Below, piece by piece: positions 1 through 7,595 of a stretch of 15,997 bases of DNA. The first letter of the stretch is position 1, and each line of letters starts with the position of its first letter. Under the pieces are notes generated by a model. That model worked only from the letters and a program-made list of their open reading frames with translations. It had not been told where the DNA came from and searched no databases. The position numbers and the translations under genes are program-made. Source of the stretch: Flavobacteriales bacterium UBA7325 (GTDB lineage Bacteria > Bacteroidota > Bacteroidia > Flavobacteriales_D > Crocinitomicaceae); contig DKPV01000041.1 of assembly GCA_002471375.1 (NCBI GenBank), positions 1 through 15,997 of the forward strand, read 5' to 3'.

Positions 1-1
1 A

Positions 2-145
2 GGCTATAACCGAGCAGGAAGAATCGTTGATCAACTAGAAGGAATGGGAATTATTGGTCAATTCAGAGGCAGTAAAGCTCGAGAAGTACTCATTCCTGAT
101 GAAATCAGCCTTAATGAAATTCTTGAAAAGCGAGGTTTGAATTAA
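2..145 (+). CDS. ftsK: DNA translocase FtsK, C-terminal (gamma) end, partial
   Basis: Only the last 47 codons and the TAA stop lie in the window; the gene begins upstream of base 1. The reading frame opens at base 2 with GYNRAGRIVDQLE, followed by GSKAREVLI. These are hallmarks of the winged-helix gamma domain at the C-terminus of FtsK/SpoIIIE translocases. In the family this domain reads polar chromosome sequences and directs the hexameric motor that clears DNA from the division septum and activates dimer resolution. The stop is followed by about 80 bases and a hairpin terminator, and the next gene (fabI) converges on it. The motif is very characteristic, so identity is secure although the motor domain is not visible. 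Confidence 0.9.
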   Translation, partial: GYNRAGRIVDQLEGMGIIGQFRGSKAREVLIPDEISLNEILEKRGLN

Positions 146-227
146 AACTTCTCTACTTCATAGTCGGATGCATTGGTTACCATTATTGCAACGCAAAAAA
201 AAATGCAATTAGTATAGAACATATATT

Positions 228-262
228 AAAAAACGCCCTGACTTTGGAGTCAGAGCGCTTTT
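228..262. terminator. Bidirectional rho-independent terminator between ftsK and fabI
   Basis: A ten-position stem at 234-257 pairs CGCCCTGACT with AGTCAGAGCG, with one C/A mismatch and a four-base TTGG loop. It is flanked by A6 on the left and T4 on the right, so a U-tract follows the hairpin on either strand: six U for the fabI strand and four for the ftsK strand. It sits between two convergent genes, where a shared terminator is expected. A weaker inverted repeat, ATTGCA (185-190) with TGCAAT (204-209) around an A-rich loop, lies closer to the ftsK stop and may be incidental. Confidence 0.8.
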
Positions 263-284
263 AAAATTATTTGATATAAATCTA

Positions 285-1097
285 TTAGTCGCTAAATTTT
301 TCAATCACAGCTTGAGTTACACCCGTATTAGAGAACCCTCCGTCATGGAATAAATTCTGCATAGTAACATATCTCGTTAAATCAGAGAACATGCTAATAC
401 AGTAATCAGCGCATGCTAATGCAGATGCATTTCCAAGTGGCGACATACTCTCTGCAAAATTGATAAACTCGTTAAAACCTTTAACCCCTGACCCAGCAGT
501 TGTCATAGTTGGTGATTGCGAAATCGTATTCACACGTACCTTCTTAGCTTCTCCGTAATGATATCCAAAACTTCTAGCGATTGACTCCAAATATGACTTA
601 TTGTCAGCCATATCATTGTAATCTGGGAATACTCTTTGTGCCGCGATGTACGTTAACGCAAGGATAGACCCCCATTCGTTCATAGCATCAAGCTTCTTAG
701 TCGTTTGAAGAACTTTATGAAATGATAATGCAGAAACATCGAATCCTTTCATCGTCCAGTCATAATTCTCATCCGTATAATGCTTCCCTTTACGAACATT
801 TACTGACATTCCGATAGAGTGAAGTACAAAATCCAGTTTTCCACCAAGTATTTCCATAGACTCAGCAACTAGCTTCTCTAGCTCTTCTACATTTGTAGCA
901 TCAGCAGGGATTATTTGACTACCTGTCTTCTCAGCTAGCTTATTGATCTCTCCCATTCGCATAGCGATCGGAGCATTTGTCAAAACAAATGTTGCACCTT
1001 CTTCATGTGCTCTTTCAGCCACCTTCCAAGCAATTGACTGCTCATTAAGGGCTCCAAAAATAATTCCTCTTTTTCCTTTCAATAAATTGTTTGCCAT
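285..1097 (-). CDS. fabI: Enoyl-[acyl-carrier-protein] reductase FabI (NADH)
   Basis: This protein catalyses the last reduction of each type II fatty acid elongation cycle, trans-2-enoyl-ACP to acyl-ACP, in the cytoplasm. It is 270 residues, close to the usual FabI length (about 260-270). The N-terminal Rossmann segment reads GIIFGALNEQSIAWKVA (11-27), the divergent SDR nucleotide-binding pattern of FabI rather than a plain TGxxxGxG. The catalytic set is visible: Tyr150 in LTYIAA, Tyr160 and Lys167 in DYNDMADNK (Y-x6-K), matching E. coli Tyr146, Tyr156 and Lys163. RVNTISQSP (188-196) follows as in the family. It is last in the minus-strand cluster, 49 bp after the hydrolase gene, with a TAAATTTG box in that gap suggesting its own promoter. 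Its end faces the bidirectional terminator. As a FabI-type enzyme it would be expected to belong to the triclosan-target class; that is inference. Confidence 0.95.
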   Translation of the reverse strand: MANNLLKGKRGIIFGALNEQSIAWKVAERAHEEGATFVLTNAPIAMRMGEINKLAEKTGSQIIPADATNVEELEKLVAESMEILGGKLDFVLHSIGMSVNVRKGKHYTDENYDWTMKGFDVSALSFHKVLQTTKKLDAMNEWGSILALTYIAAQRVFPDYNDMADNKSYLESIARSFGYHYGEAKKVRVNTISQSPTMTTAGSGVKGFNEFINFAESMSPLGNASALACADYCISMFSDLTRYVTMQNLFHDGGFSNTGVTQAVIEKFSD

Positions 1098-1116
1098 TAT
1101 CTCAACTTTAGGTGTG

Positions 1117-1124
1117 CAAATTTA
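1117..1124 (-). promoter_or_regulatory. Probable -7 box of a fabI promoter
   Basis: On the minus strand this reads TAAATTTG, an exact match to the Bacteroidota -7 consensus TAnnTTTG, about 20 bases before the fabI ATG. No TTG was found at the usual 17-23 base spacing upstream, so only half of the consensus is present. The position in the 49 bp gap after the hydrolase gene supports a separate fabI transcript start. Confidence 0.45.
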
Positions 1125-1146
1125 GAATAATCTTATGATTAGTTGT

Positions 1147-1911
1147 CTATAATTCAATTTCCATCCCATCATATGCCACAAAGACATTTTCAGGTAGCAA
1201 ATCCTCAATCTCTGAGTGAGTACCAAAGAGATGTGAAATGTGCGTTAAATATGCACGTTCAGGCTTTAATTCTTCAATAAATGCTAATGCTTCATCCAAT
1301 GTGAAGTGTGAAAGGTGCGGTTCCTTTCTCAGTGCATTTACGATTAAAACTTTTGTCCCTTTAATTTTCTCTTTTTCCTCTTCCGATACAGTCTTTGCAT
1401 CAGTGATGTACGTGAAATCTCCAAATCGAAACGCCAATACAGGTAGCTTATAGTGAAGCACTTCAATAGGTATTACCGGTAGTCCATTATTCAGGGAGAA
1501 GGGTTCTTTCGATATTGGAATAATGTTCAATTTCGGAACTCCAGGATAAGTGTTTTCTCCAAACGCGTAACCAAATTCAACCTTCAATTTAGCTTCGACA
1601 TTGGCATCGCAGTAGATATCCATGTCTTTTTTTGATTGATAGTTAAACGCTCGGACATCATCTAAACCTGCCACATGATCCTTGTGCTCATGAGTGAAAA
1701 TTATACCTGATAGAGATTTAACCTTGTGACGAAGCATTTGTTGACGAAAATCAGGACCGGAATCAATGACGTAATTATTAGAATCACATTCAATCAAAAC
1801 GGAACATCTGAGTCTTGAATCCTTAGGATCATCTGATTTACAGACCTCACAGTCACAAGCAATCACTGGAACACCTTGTGAGGTTCCGGTACCAAGTAAA
1901 GTCACTCTCAT
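1147..1911 (-). CDS. MBL-fold metallohydrolase, PhnP-like
   Basis: This is a 254-residue metallo-beta-lactamase-fold hydrolase of the PhnP-like group (COG1235), predicted cytoplasmic. The N-terminus LLGTGTSQGVPV (5-16) and the cysteine cluster CDCEVC (Cys19, Cys21, Cys24) are typical of this group; in PhnP a similar region contributes a structural zinc site. The metal-binding core is THEHKDH (His74, His76, Asp78, His79), with further ligands likely at His153, Asp171 (ITDAKT) and His224/His227 in LTHISH. Characterised PhnP acts on cyclic ribose phosphodiesters in phosphonate breakdown, but no phosphonate genes are nearby, so the substrate is unknown here. Its ATG shares one base with the stop of the upstream DUF423 gene (TAATG), implying translational coupling. 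The fold is certain; the specific reaction is not. Confidence 0.85.
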   Translation of the reverse strand: MRVTLLGTGTSQGVPVIACDCEVCKSDDPKDSRLRCSVLIECDSNNYVIDSGPDFRQQMLRHKVKSLSGIIFTHEHKDHVAGLDDVRAFNYQSKKDMDIYCDANVEAKLKVEFGYAFGENTYPGVPKLNIIPISKEPFSLNNGLPVIPIEVLHYKLPVLAFRFGDFTYITDAKTVSEEEKEKIKGTKVLIVNALRKEPHLSHFTLDEALAFIEELKPERAYLTHISHLFGTHSEIEDLLPENVFVAYDGMEIEL

Positions 1912-2315
1912 TAACCTTCAAGTTTATTAGTCTCTTTCATCTTGAGCACTTTAGTGAGAAAAAGAATCCAGCCTAGTATCATTAATAGACCACCTATAGG
2001 TGTAACAGGTCCCAAGAAAGAGAGCTTCAAACCAAAAATATGTTGCATCGCCAATAAATATATTGAGCCGCTAAAAAGAACAGAACCTAAGGTAAGTAAA
2101 GTCAAAAATGGTTTTAGAGAAAATGAAAGTTGCTGTGCTGAAAGGCCTACAACTAAAAGTCCTATTCCGCAGTACATTTGATAACGAATTCCAACTTCAA
2201 ACGTTTGCAAATCCGATACAGATAATTTTTCTTTCAACGCATGAGCTCCAAAAGCTCCAAGAATAATAGCTAATACGATTAGAATTACACCACTAATTAC
2301 ACTATTTCGATTCAT
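1911..2315 (-). CDS. DUF423 family small membrane protein
   Basis: This 134-residue protein is almost wholly hydrophobic, with four likely membrane segments at about 6-26, 46-62, 68-90 and 101-121. The family signatures are GAFGAHALK (20-28), the LFSGSIYLL segment (80-88) and GPVTPIGG (102-109), which place it in DUF423 (the YgdD/YwdK-type inner-membrane family). No biochemical function is established for the family, and none is proposed here. Its start overlaps the end of the deacetylase-like gene by 14 bp, and its stop shares a base with the start of the MBL hydrolase. It therefore sits inside a tightly coupled operon. Confidence 0.88.
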   Translation of the reverse strand: MNRNSVISGVILIVLAIILGAFGAHALKEKLSVSDLQTFEVGIRYQMYCGIGLLVVGLSAQQLSFSLKPFLTLLTLGSVLFSGSIYLLAMQHIFGLKLSFLGPVTPIGGLLMILGWILFLTKVLKMKETNKLEG

Positions 2316-3570
2316 CTTTTAAATTTAATGTATAGTTCAATACTTCACTCCATCCCTCCCACTTTCCGTAATCTCCGATGGTTTCATTATGCCAGATAAA
2401 ACTAAAGTCACCTCCGAATTCAACCACTTCTTCAAAGAGTTTTGCGATTAATTCCTTACTCTCCGAAATTGTCAATTTCATATACTCATTAAGCGTACCA
2501 TCCATGTATACAAAAGGATGAATCATGAGATTAGTTTTTTCATTTCGTCCTAAATCAAACCATACAAAATTTCTTGCTGTACCTGCTCTAAAGCCTGCAC
2601 GCTCAGCAAACCCCATGGTATAATCATGCTCAAAACCTGCCTTTAAAAGGGCTCTATACGTGTGTGGGAGCGAAAACCGAAGATAATGTTGACGAGAAGA
2701 TTTAATTTTTTCAGAAATTACGACAGCCAATTTTGATTTTTCTTGTCGAATTAAATCCACATTGTTGAATGAACCATAACTCGGATGCAATCCTATTTTC
2801 GCGCCTTTTGCAATCAAGGTACGTATCAACCCTCGATGTTTCTCCACCTTTATTGAGAGATTACGGTCATACTTCCCATCAGAGGCTACTAACCAAAAGA
2901 TTCTTGTTTTAGAAAAGCGCTTATTGACATCTAAGATTAGATCAAAAGTATCGTATGGGTCTCGTTTACCACTCCCAACACTTCGCCTTTCTTGGAGTCG
3001 CGAAGTATCAATCTTGGCGATGTCTCTTAAAGTAGATAAGATCTTCCTCTTACCTGACTTTAACTTGTATGCATAGGTATTATCGATATCAAATGTTGGC
3101 AACAAGTCTACTTCCAATTGCTCTTCCTTTTCTATATTCAGAAAGTTCAGGATAGCCACGACCCAATGATCACACATTGCTTTCTCGATCCATGCATCTG
3201 GCAACTTACTCTCCGAGAGTTGAAATCTATCATGGAGATCCCTATCGGAGGAGGTGTATTCTTCATATCTAGTTAGATGAAAGAATATCGAGGCTATTGG
3301 ATCAGCTATCGAATCAAAAGTAAAGCATTCAACACCTTGAAACTCTCCCTGTCCAACAACTTGGTCAGCGATCAAATCTTCTGAAAGAATCGAGCTACAT
3401 TCAATCCAACAACTCCCCTTCTCAAGGCGTGTGTAATGCAGTACATGCTGATTTAATAATGTATCTGAATTAGAAGTAACTATCTCATAACCGACTCCTC
3501 GAGACTCGAAAACAAATTCAAGTACATACTCAATTCTGGGCGTTATTTGATCAACTACTACTGTTAACAT
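2302..3570 (-). CDS. Polysaccharide-deacetylase-like protein (DUF7033/NodB-like)
   Basis: This 422-residue protein resembles the Bacteroidota 'polysaccharide deacetylase family' with an N-terminal DUF7033-like region (about 1-150) before a NodB-like half. Visible catalytic-type motifs are TFDIDNTYAY (Asp161 and Asp163, motif 1 position), LHPSYGS (His262, motif 2 position), RQHYLRF (Arg294 to Phe299), and FIWHNE (Trp393, His394) near the end. Motif 2 lacks the second histidine of the classical H-S/T-x-x-H pattern, so the metal site differs from standard NodB enzymes. No signal peptide is evident, which suggests a cytoplasmic step. The gene begins immediately after the wecB stop (TAG then ATG, no gap). 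Together with WecB this points to modification of an N-acetylated sugar or glycan for surface polysaccharide. The deacetylase activity is family-based inference. Confidence 0.75.
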   Translation of the reverse strand: MLTVVVDQITPRIEYVLEFVFESRGVGYEIVTSNSDTLLNQHVLHYTRLEKGSCWIECSSILSEDLIADQVVGQGEFQGVECFTFDSIADPIASIFFHLTRYEEYTSSDRDLHDRFQLSESKLPDAWIEKAMCDHWVVAILNFLNIEKEEQLEVDLLPTFDIDNTYAYKLKSGKRKILSTLRDIAKIDTSRLQERRSVGSGKRDPYDTFDLILDVNKRFSKTRIFWLVASDGKYDRNLSIKVEKHRGLIRTLIAKGAKIGLHPSYGSFNNVDLIRQEKSKLAVVISEKIKSSRQHYLRFSLPHTYRALLKAGFEHDYTMGFAERAGFRAGTARNFVWFDLGRNEKTNLMIHPFVYMDGTLNEYMKLTISESKELIAKLFEEVVEFGGDFSFIWHNETIGDYGKWEGWSEVLNYTLNLKDESK

Positions 3571-4719
3571 CTACACTATTTCATCCACTATTTTCTGGCA
3601 TATAAATTTAGCTGCATTCCCATCTCCATAATACTCCGGATATGTGAAATTATTGTACTCATATAACGAGTCAAAAGCTTCTATTATTTTATCAGGATCT
3701 GCACCCGTGAGAATAGCATTTCCATTATTAACGATCTCTATCCATTCGGTTTGTTCACGCAAAATAACACACGGTTTTTTAAAGAAAAATGATTCCTTTT
3801 GTAAGCCACCACTGTCAGTCACCAGCATTCCGGCATTTTGCTCTAATGCAATGATGTCCATGAACCCAACTGGATCAATAATCTTGATCAACGGATTATT
3901 GATAACCTCAGTGTAGGCAACATCTGACAGCTGTGTCTTCAATTTACTTTTTGTTCTAGGATGCAGAGGAAGAACAAATTCAATTTCATACTTCTTCGAG
4001 AGCTTATTGACAGAAGTGAATATCGCTTCCATGTTCTCTGCAATATCGGTATTAGAATCACGATGTACTGTCATCAAAACAAATCCATCCTTCACCAAAC
4101 TTTCTTTTTCCATTACGGTCTGGAAGTCATTCGCAACCTTTGAAAAATGAAGACTATTATCATACATAATGTCACCACAGTGATATACGTTCGGTGAGTC
4201 AATTGTTGCTTTAGGCGCTAACTCTAGACTAAATCCTTCGTTAGCCAAGTTATCAATACCCGTTTTTGTTGGTGTAAAAAGCAGAGATGACATGTGATCA
4301 CAAGCTATTCTGTTGATCTCCTCAGGCATTGCTTTATTAAAGCTTCTCAAACCAGCTTCTATGTGAATCACTGGGATATGAATTTTAGCAGCAGCAAGCG
4401 CACCTGCAATTGTTGAATTAGTATCACCGTATACAACTACACCGTCTGGCTTTTCATCCAAGAATATTTTTTCGAGCCCTTCAATCATCTTTGCAGTTTG
4501 AACCCCATGGGAGCCACTACCAACCTGTAGATTATAGTTAGGAGTTGGAATACTCATCTCGTCGAAAAAGACTTTCGACATGTTTTCATCATAGTGCTGT
4601 CCAGTATGAACTATAACTTCTTCAAGGACTTCCTTAAAGTCCGATTGAACTGCTCTACTTATTGCGGATGATTTGATTATCTGCGGTCGAGCTCCAATGA
4701 TAGTAACAATTTTCTTCAT
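3571..4719 (-). CDS. wecB: UDP-N-acetylglucosamine 2-epimerase (non-hydrolysing)
   Basis: This enzyme interconverts UDP-GlcNAc and UDP-ManNAc, feeding ManNAc or ManNAcA into surface polysaccharides. The length of 382 residues is normal for the family. Motifs in order are GARPQIIK (9-16), TGQHYDENM (39-47), VYGDTNS (96-102), HIEAGLRSF (119-127), MPEEINR (131-137), VHRDSN (218-223), LPLHPRT (250-256) and TDSGGLQKES (301-310). Catalytic residues equivalent to E. coli Asp95, Glu117, Glu131 and His213 are Asp99, Glu121, Glu133 and His219. The gene starts 8 bp after the radC stop and abuts the deacetylase-like gene, so it is mid-operon. No wecC-like dehydrogenase is in the window, so the final sugar cannot be told from here. 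Confidence 0.93.
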   Translation of the reverse strand: MKKIVTIIGARPQIIKSSAISRAVQSDFKEVLEEVIVHTGQHYDENMSKVFFDEMSIPTPNYNLQVGSGSHGVQTAKMIEGLEKIFLDEKPDGVVVYGDTNSTIAGALAAAKIHIPVIHIEAGLRSFNKAMPEEINRIACDHMSSLLFTPTKTGIDNLANEGFSLELAPKATIDSPNVYHCGDIMYDNSLHFSKVANDFQTVMEKESLVKDGFVLMTVHRDSNTDIAENMEAIFTSVNKLSKKYEIEFVLPLHPRTKSKLKTQLSDVAYTEVINNPLIKIIDPVGFMDIIALEQNAGMLVTDSGGLQKESFFFKKPCVILREQTEWIEIVNNGNAILTGADPDKIIEAFDSLYEYNNFTYPEYYGDGNAAKFICQKIVDEIV

Positions 4720-4727
4720 GTCTGATT

Positions 4728-5408
4728 TTACAAAATTCCCTCGTCCGCAAAGCTAAAGTAATTATCGTCAGAAATAATAAGATGATCCAATATTTGCAAG
4801 TCGATCATTCGTCCAAACTTTACAAGAGAATTGGTCAAGTTCACATCTGCTTGACTTGGTCGTAACTGTCCACTTGGATGATTATGCGCTATAATTAGCC
4901 CTGTCGCCTTCAATTCTAGAGCCTTTTCAAATATAACTTTGCCGTCTGCCACGGTACCAGATCGGCCTCCTTTTGAAATTTGTTCGATTGAGATAATCTC
5001 GTTCGCACGATTTAAATACATGGAATAAAACTCTTCATGCTCCAAGTCCGCAAAACTTGGATAGAATCGAGAATAAGACTCTTGTGATGACCTCACTTGA
5101 TTTATTGCTTTCTTGACGACACTAGATCTTCTGCGGCCTAATTCTAGAGCAGCATAAATAGTAATTGCCTTTGCATCACCAATACCTTTAAACTTTTTAA
5201 AATATTGAATTGATCTTTTAGATAGCGTAAAAAGATCATGATTTGAGTCTGCCAATATTTGTCGAGACAATTCCACGGCGCTCACTCCTTTCACTCCTGA
5301 ACCTATAAGAATAGCAAGTAATTCTGTATCGGACATACTTGTCCGGCCATTGTTCATCAGTTTTTCTCTTGGGCGTTCATTCTCAGCCCAGGATTTAATA
5401 GTAAACAT
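4728..5408 (-). CDS. radC: RadC family (UPF0758) JAB-domain protein
   Basis: This 226-residue protein has an N-terminal helix-hairpin-helix region (FKGIGDAKAITIYAALELGRR, roughly 73-93) and a C-terminal JAB/JAMM domain. The metal motif HNHPSGQLRPSQAD gives His175, His177 and Asp188, the expected HxHPSG-x7-D pattern. RadC was named for a supposed DNA repair role that was later withdrawn, and its molecular function remains unsettled; a metal-dependent peptidase or nuclease role is only a family guess. The start MFTIKSWAENERPREK is the usual RadC beginning (xIKxWxxxxRPREK), so the start is secure. It is the first gene of the minus-strand operon and divergent from the GH3 lipoprotein gene. Confidence 0.92.
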   Translation of the reverse strand: MFTIKSWAENERPREKLMNNGRTSMSDTELLAILIGSGVKGVSAVELSRQILADSNHDLFTLSKRSIQYFKKFKGIGDAKAITIYAALELGRRRSSVVKKAINQVRSSQESYSRFYPSFADLEHEEFYSMYLNRANEIISIEQISKGGRSGTVADGKVIFEKALELKATGLIIAHNHPSGQLRPSQADVNLTNSLVKFGRMIDLQILDHLIISDDNYFSFADEGIL

Positions 5409-5441
5409 TTGTAAAATATTGGTTAGGTTGATAAATTCAAT

Positions 5442-5472
5442 TTAAGATAAGAAATCCAATCCGAAGACACAA
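5442..5472 (-). promoter_or_regulatory. Possible radC operon promoter
   Basis: On the minus strand a TTG (5470-5472) is followed after 20 bases by TATCTTAA (5442-5449), a partial match to the Bacteroidota TTG-N17-23-TAnnTTTG pattern. It lies about 35 bases before the radC start in the divergent intergenic region. The -7 box lacks the final TG, so this is only a candidate. Confidence 0.25.
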
Positions 5473-5549
5473 ATACGTTGGTACAGTTATTGACACTTAA
5501 ATTGTGGACAAGTGTGGTCTCAAAAAATCAATCATAGCCTGATACCAAC

Positions 5550-5557
5550 TAATTTTA
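5550..5557 (+). promoter_or_regulatory. Possible -7 box for the GH3 lipoprotein gene
   Basis: TAATTTTA resembles TAnnTTTG except for the last base and lies 18 bases before the ATG at 5576, similar in placement to the stronger boxes before fabI and the protease gene. No TTG is present at the expected upstream spacing. The 167 bp intergenic region between radC and this gene shows no other clear element. Confidence 0.25.
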
Positions 5558-5575
5558 CAATAAAGCAAATTACAC

Positions 5576-6721
5576 ATGAACTTTCGTCTTCTCTTTGTAC
5601 TTACATTACTAATATTCACTTCCTGTGCTCAAGATGACTCGACAGAAGTGAATCCATGGGAAGATGTACTAGTTTCTACACCTGAACCAACTATAAATCT
5701 TGACGCTTACTTAACAAAACATCGTGGCCTTGAGGAAAAAGTAGACAGCATCTTCCGCAAATTAGATGACCGAGAGATTGTTGCTCAATTGCTAATGCCG
5801 GCCGCAGGACGATTAGGTCAATCTGAAGAAACCATAAAGTATTTAGTTGAAAATAAATACATCGGAGGAATCATTTTGCTAAATGGAACGAAGCAACAAT
5901 TTAAAGATTGGGTTCTTGAGTATGAAGCAACTAATAAGGAAATTGGAAGTTTACCCTTCTTATATTCTGCCGATGCAGAGCCATCATTAGTCAACAGGAA
6001 GATTATTGGATCGACTGAAGTGATTCGAGCAAATAAAATCAAAACAACTGAAGAAGCTCGTCAAATCTCAGAAACCATCTCGAATGATTTGAACGATATT
6101 GGAATCAATTATAATTTCTCCCCTGTAGTTGACTTATCTCCAAACAAGACTGTTGGATATAGAGGCTTTGGGACCGACCCTGCGAACATTGTTCCGTTTT
6201 CAAAAGCATTCATATCGCAATCGCAAAATCAAAACATTATAGCCACGGCTAAGCATTTCCCAGGACATGGATTGGTTTCAGGAGATACACACAAGTCACT
6301 CCAAATGATTGACGGTGAGCTTAAGGAAGTGAAGTATTACCCTGAGCTTATTGAGGATGGAGTATTGTCAATCATGGTTGCGCACATAGCGGTTAAAAAC
6401 AATCCCAAATTTAATACACACGGTGCACCTTCTACTCTCTCTAAGGTTATCGTCACTGATTTATTAAGAGATAGTCTAGGTTTCAAAGGTCTCGTAGTTA
6501 CAGACGCTATGGGAATGGGCGGTGTCGTGAATGTCCCAAATTCCAATGTCAAGGCAATTGCAGCAGGTTGTGATATTCTTCTAATGCCTAAAGACGCTAA
6601 AAAGGCACATCAAGAAATTTTAACTGCATGTGGCAAGGATAAAAAGTTCAAAATGCAAGTTGAAAGCGCTGCCAAGAGGGTGATCCGTATGAAAGTTTGT
6701 TTAGGACTTATTAATAACTAA
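5576..6721 (+). CDS. Glycoside hydrolase family 3 lipoprotein, NagZ-like
   Basis: The 381-residue product begins with a lipoprotein signal peptide, LLIFTSC, with lipidated Cys17. The next residues, AQDDSTE, are acidic and resemble the Bacteroidota export signal for surface-exposed lipoproteins. The rest is a single GH3 N-terminal barrel. KHFPGHG (226-232) and the mobile-loop dyad Asp237-His239 in SGDTHKS match NagZ, and VVTDAMGM (307-314) carries the probable nucleophile Asp310. NagZ-type enzymes release N-acetyl-beta-glucosamine from muropeptides or other glycans. E. coli NagZ is cytoplasmic, so a lipoprotein form implies action on the periplasmic or outer face. No second GH3 domain and no beta-lactamase fusion is present. 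The gene is divergent from radC and lies 109 bp before the preferred start of the VTC gene. The fold and retaining mechanism are confident; the substrate is inferred. Confidence 0.88.
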   Translation: MNFRLLFVLTLLIFTSCAQDDSTEVNPWEDVLVSTPEPTINLDAYLTKHRGLEEKVDSIFRKLDDREIVAQLLMPAAGRLGQSEETIKYLVENKYIGGIILLNGTKQQFKDWVLEYEATNKEIGSLPFLYSADAEPSLVNRKIIGSTEVIRANKIKTTEEARQISETISNDLNDIGINYNFSPVVDLSPNKTVGYRGFGTDPANIVPFSKAFISQSQNQNIIATAKHFPGHGLVSGDTHKSLQMIDGELKEVKYYPELIEDGVLSIMVAHIAVKNNPKFNTHGAPSTLSKVIVTDLLRDSLGFKGLVVTDAMGMGGVVNVPNSNVKAIAAGCDILLMPKDAKKAHQEILTACGKDKKFKMQVESAAKRVIRMKVCLGLINN

Positions 6722-6830
6722 TCTTTTATCATAAATAAACATATAGTTTCGCAAGTTAAATCGGCTCTTGTCATCTAAAAAGTCAATCATCCGTTATAAG
6801 GAATTCAATAAGATTGATAACTTTGAGTTA

Positions 6831-7595
6831 ATGCTGACGAAATCCATTGATAATATTCTTGACAATTTTGATAAGATCGGTCTCCATGAGATGGAAGATG
6901 TTAAATTGATGGATCGTGTTGATACAAAGTTTATCTTTTCGTCAGAAAAATTCGCGGCATTGTTGCCTGAATTGGACCAACACTACAAGGCTCTTTCAAT
7001 TGGAGGAAAAACAATAAGCGCCTATGAAAGTCTTTACTACGATAGTGAAGATCTTCTATTCTTCAATGAGCATCAACGTAAGAAGCTGAACCGAATGAAG
7101 GTTCGGTATAGAAAATACTTAGATTCTGACATTGCCTTTCTTGAAGTAAAACATAAGTTCAAAGGTCGTACAAACAAAATGCGAATTCCTTCAGATGAGC
7201 TCCATATGGATATGCCAAAGGATCATCTAGATTTCGTAAATGAATCTGTTAGTTTCGATGATTTTGATGGACTTGTTGCGACGCTAACGAACAACTATAG
7301 ACGTATTACACTTGTTGGAAAGCATATAAATGAACGATTAACGATTGATCTCGATTTAAAGTTCAATTGGAACGGGAAGAAGTCAAATATGGACTTTCTT
7401 GTTATTGCCGAATTAAAACAATCAAAGGTAAATCGAACATCTCCGTTTTTTCAACTCATGAAGAATCATAAGATACGCCCATTTCGATTAAGTAAATACT
7501 GTATTGGGATCATTAAATTAGACCCAAGCGTTAAACATAATAGATTCAAGAAGAAATTATTACAAATCAAAAAAATTAAACCAAATGCTGCTTAG
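6831..7595 (+). CDS. VTC-domain (CYTH-like) polyphosphate polymerase family protein
   Basis: This belongs to the VTC domain family, whose eukaryotic member Vtc4 makes inorganic polyphosphate from ATP inside a basic tunnel. Visible elements, numbered from the ATG at 6831, are VKLMDRVDTKF (24-34), MKVRYRKY (89-96) with two tunnel arginines, FLEVKHKFKGR (103-113), NYRRITL (157-163), RLTIDLDLKF (170-179), IAELKQSK (191-198) and FRLSKYCIGI (215-224). An open frame extends upstream to a TTG at 6768, adding 21 residues. ATG 6831 is preferred because homologues typically begin about 20 residues before the VKLMDR motif. It overlaps the DUF4956 gene by 11 bp, a recurrent bacterial pairing. Polyphosphate synthesis is inference, since bacterial VTC proteins are poorly characterised. 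Confidence 0.85.
   Translation: MLTKSIDNILDNFDKIGLHEMEDVKLMDRVDTKFIFSSEKFAALLPELDQHYKALSIGGKTISAYESLYYDSEDLLFFNEHQRKKLNRMKVRYRKYLDSDIAFLEVKHKFKGRTNKMRIPSDELHMDMPKDHLDFVNESVSFDDFDGLVATLTNNYRRITLVGKHINERLTIDLDLKFNWNGKKSNMDFLVIAELKQSKVNRTSPFFQLMKNHKIRPFRLSKYCIGIIKLDPSVKHNRFKKKLLQIKKIKPNAA

Noticed and set aside
185..209. ATTGCA/TGCAAT inverted repeat around an A9 run as a second terminator or regulatory RNA
   Set aside because: The stem is only six pairs with a 13-base loop, and the A-run is in the loop rather than after the stem.
5490..5518. TTGACA at 5490-5495 as a sigma-70 style -35 box for the GH3 gene
   Set aside because: No TATAAT-like box follows at 16-18 bases, and Bacteroidota promoters do not generally use this pattern.
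6818..6825. TAACTTTG, an exact -7 consensus match before the VTC ATG
   Set aside because: It ends only five bases before the ATG, which would give an essentially leaderless transcript, and no TTG lies at the right upstream spacing. It is probably chance.
6768..6830. Upstream extension of the VTC gene from a TTG codon, adding 21 residues
   Set aside because: The frame is open, but TTG is an uncommon start and the family usually begins near the ATG at 6831. The extension shows no conserved motif.
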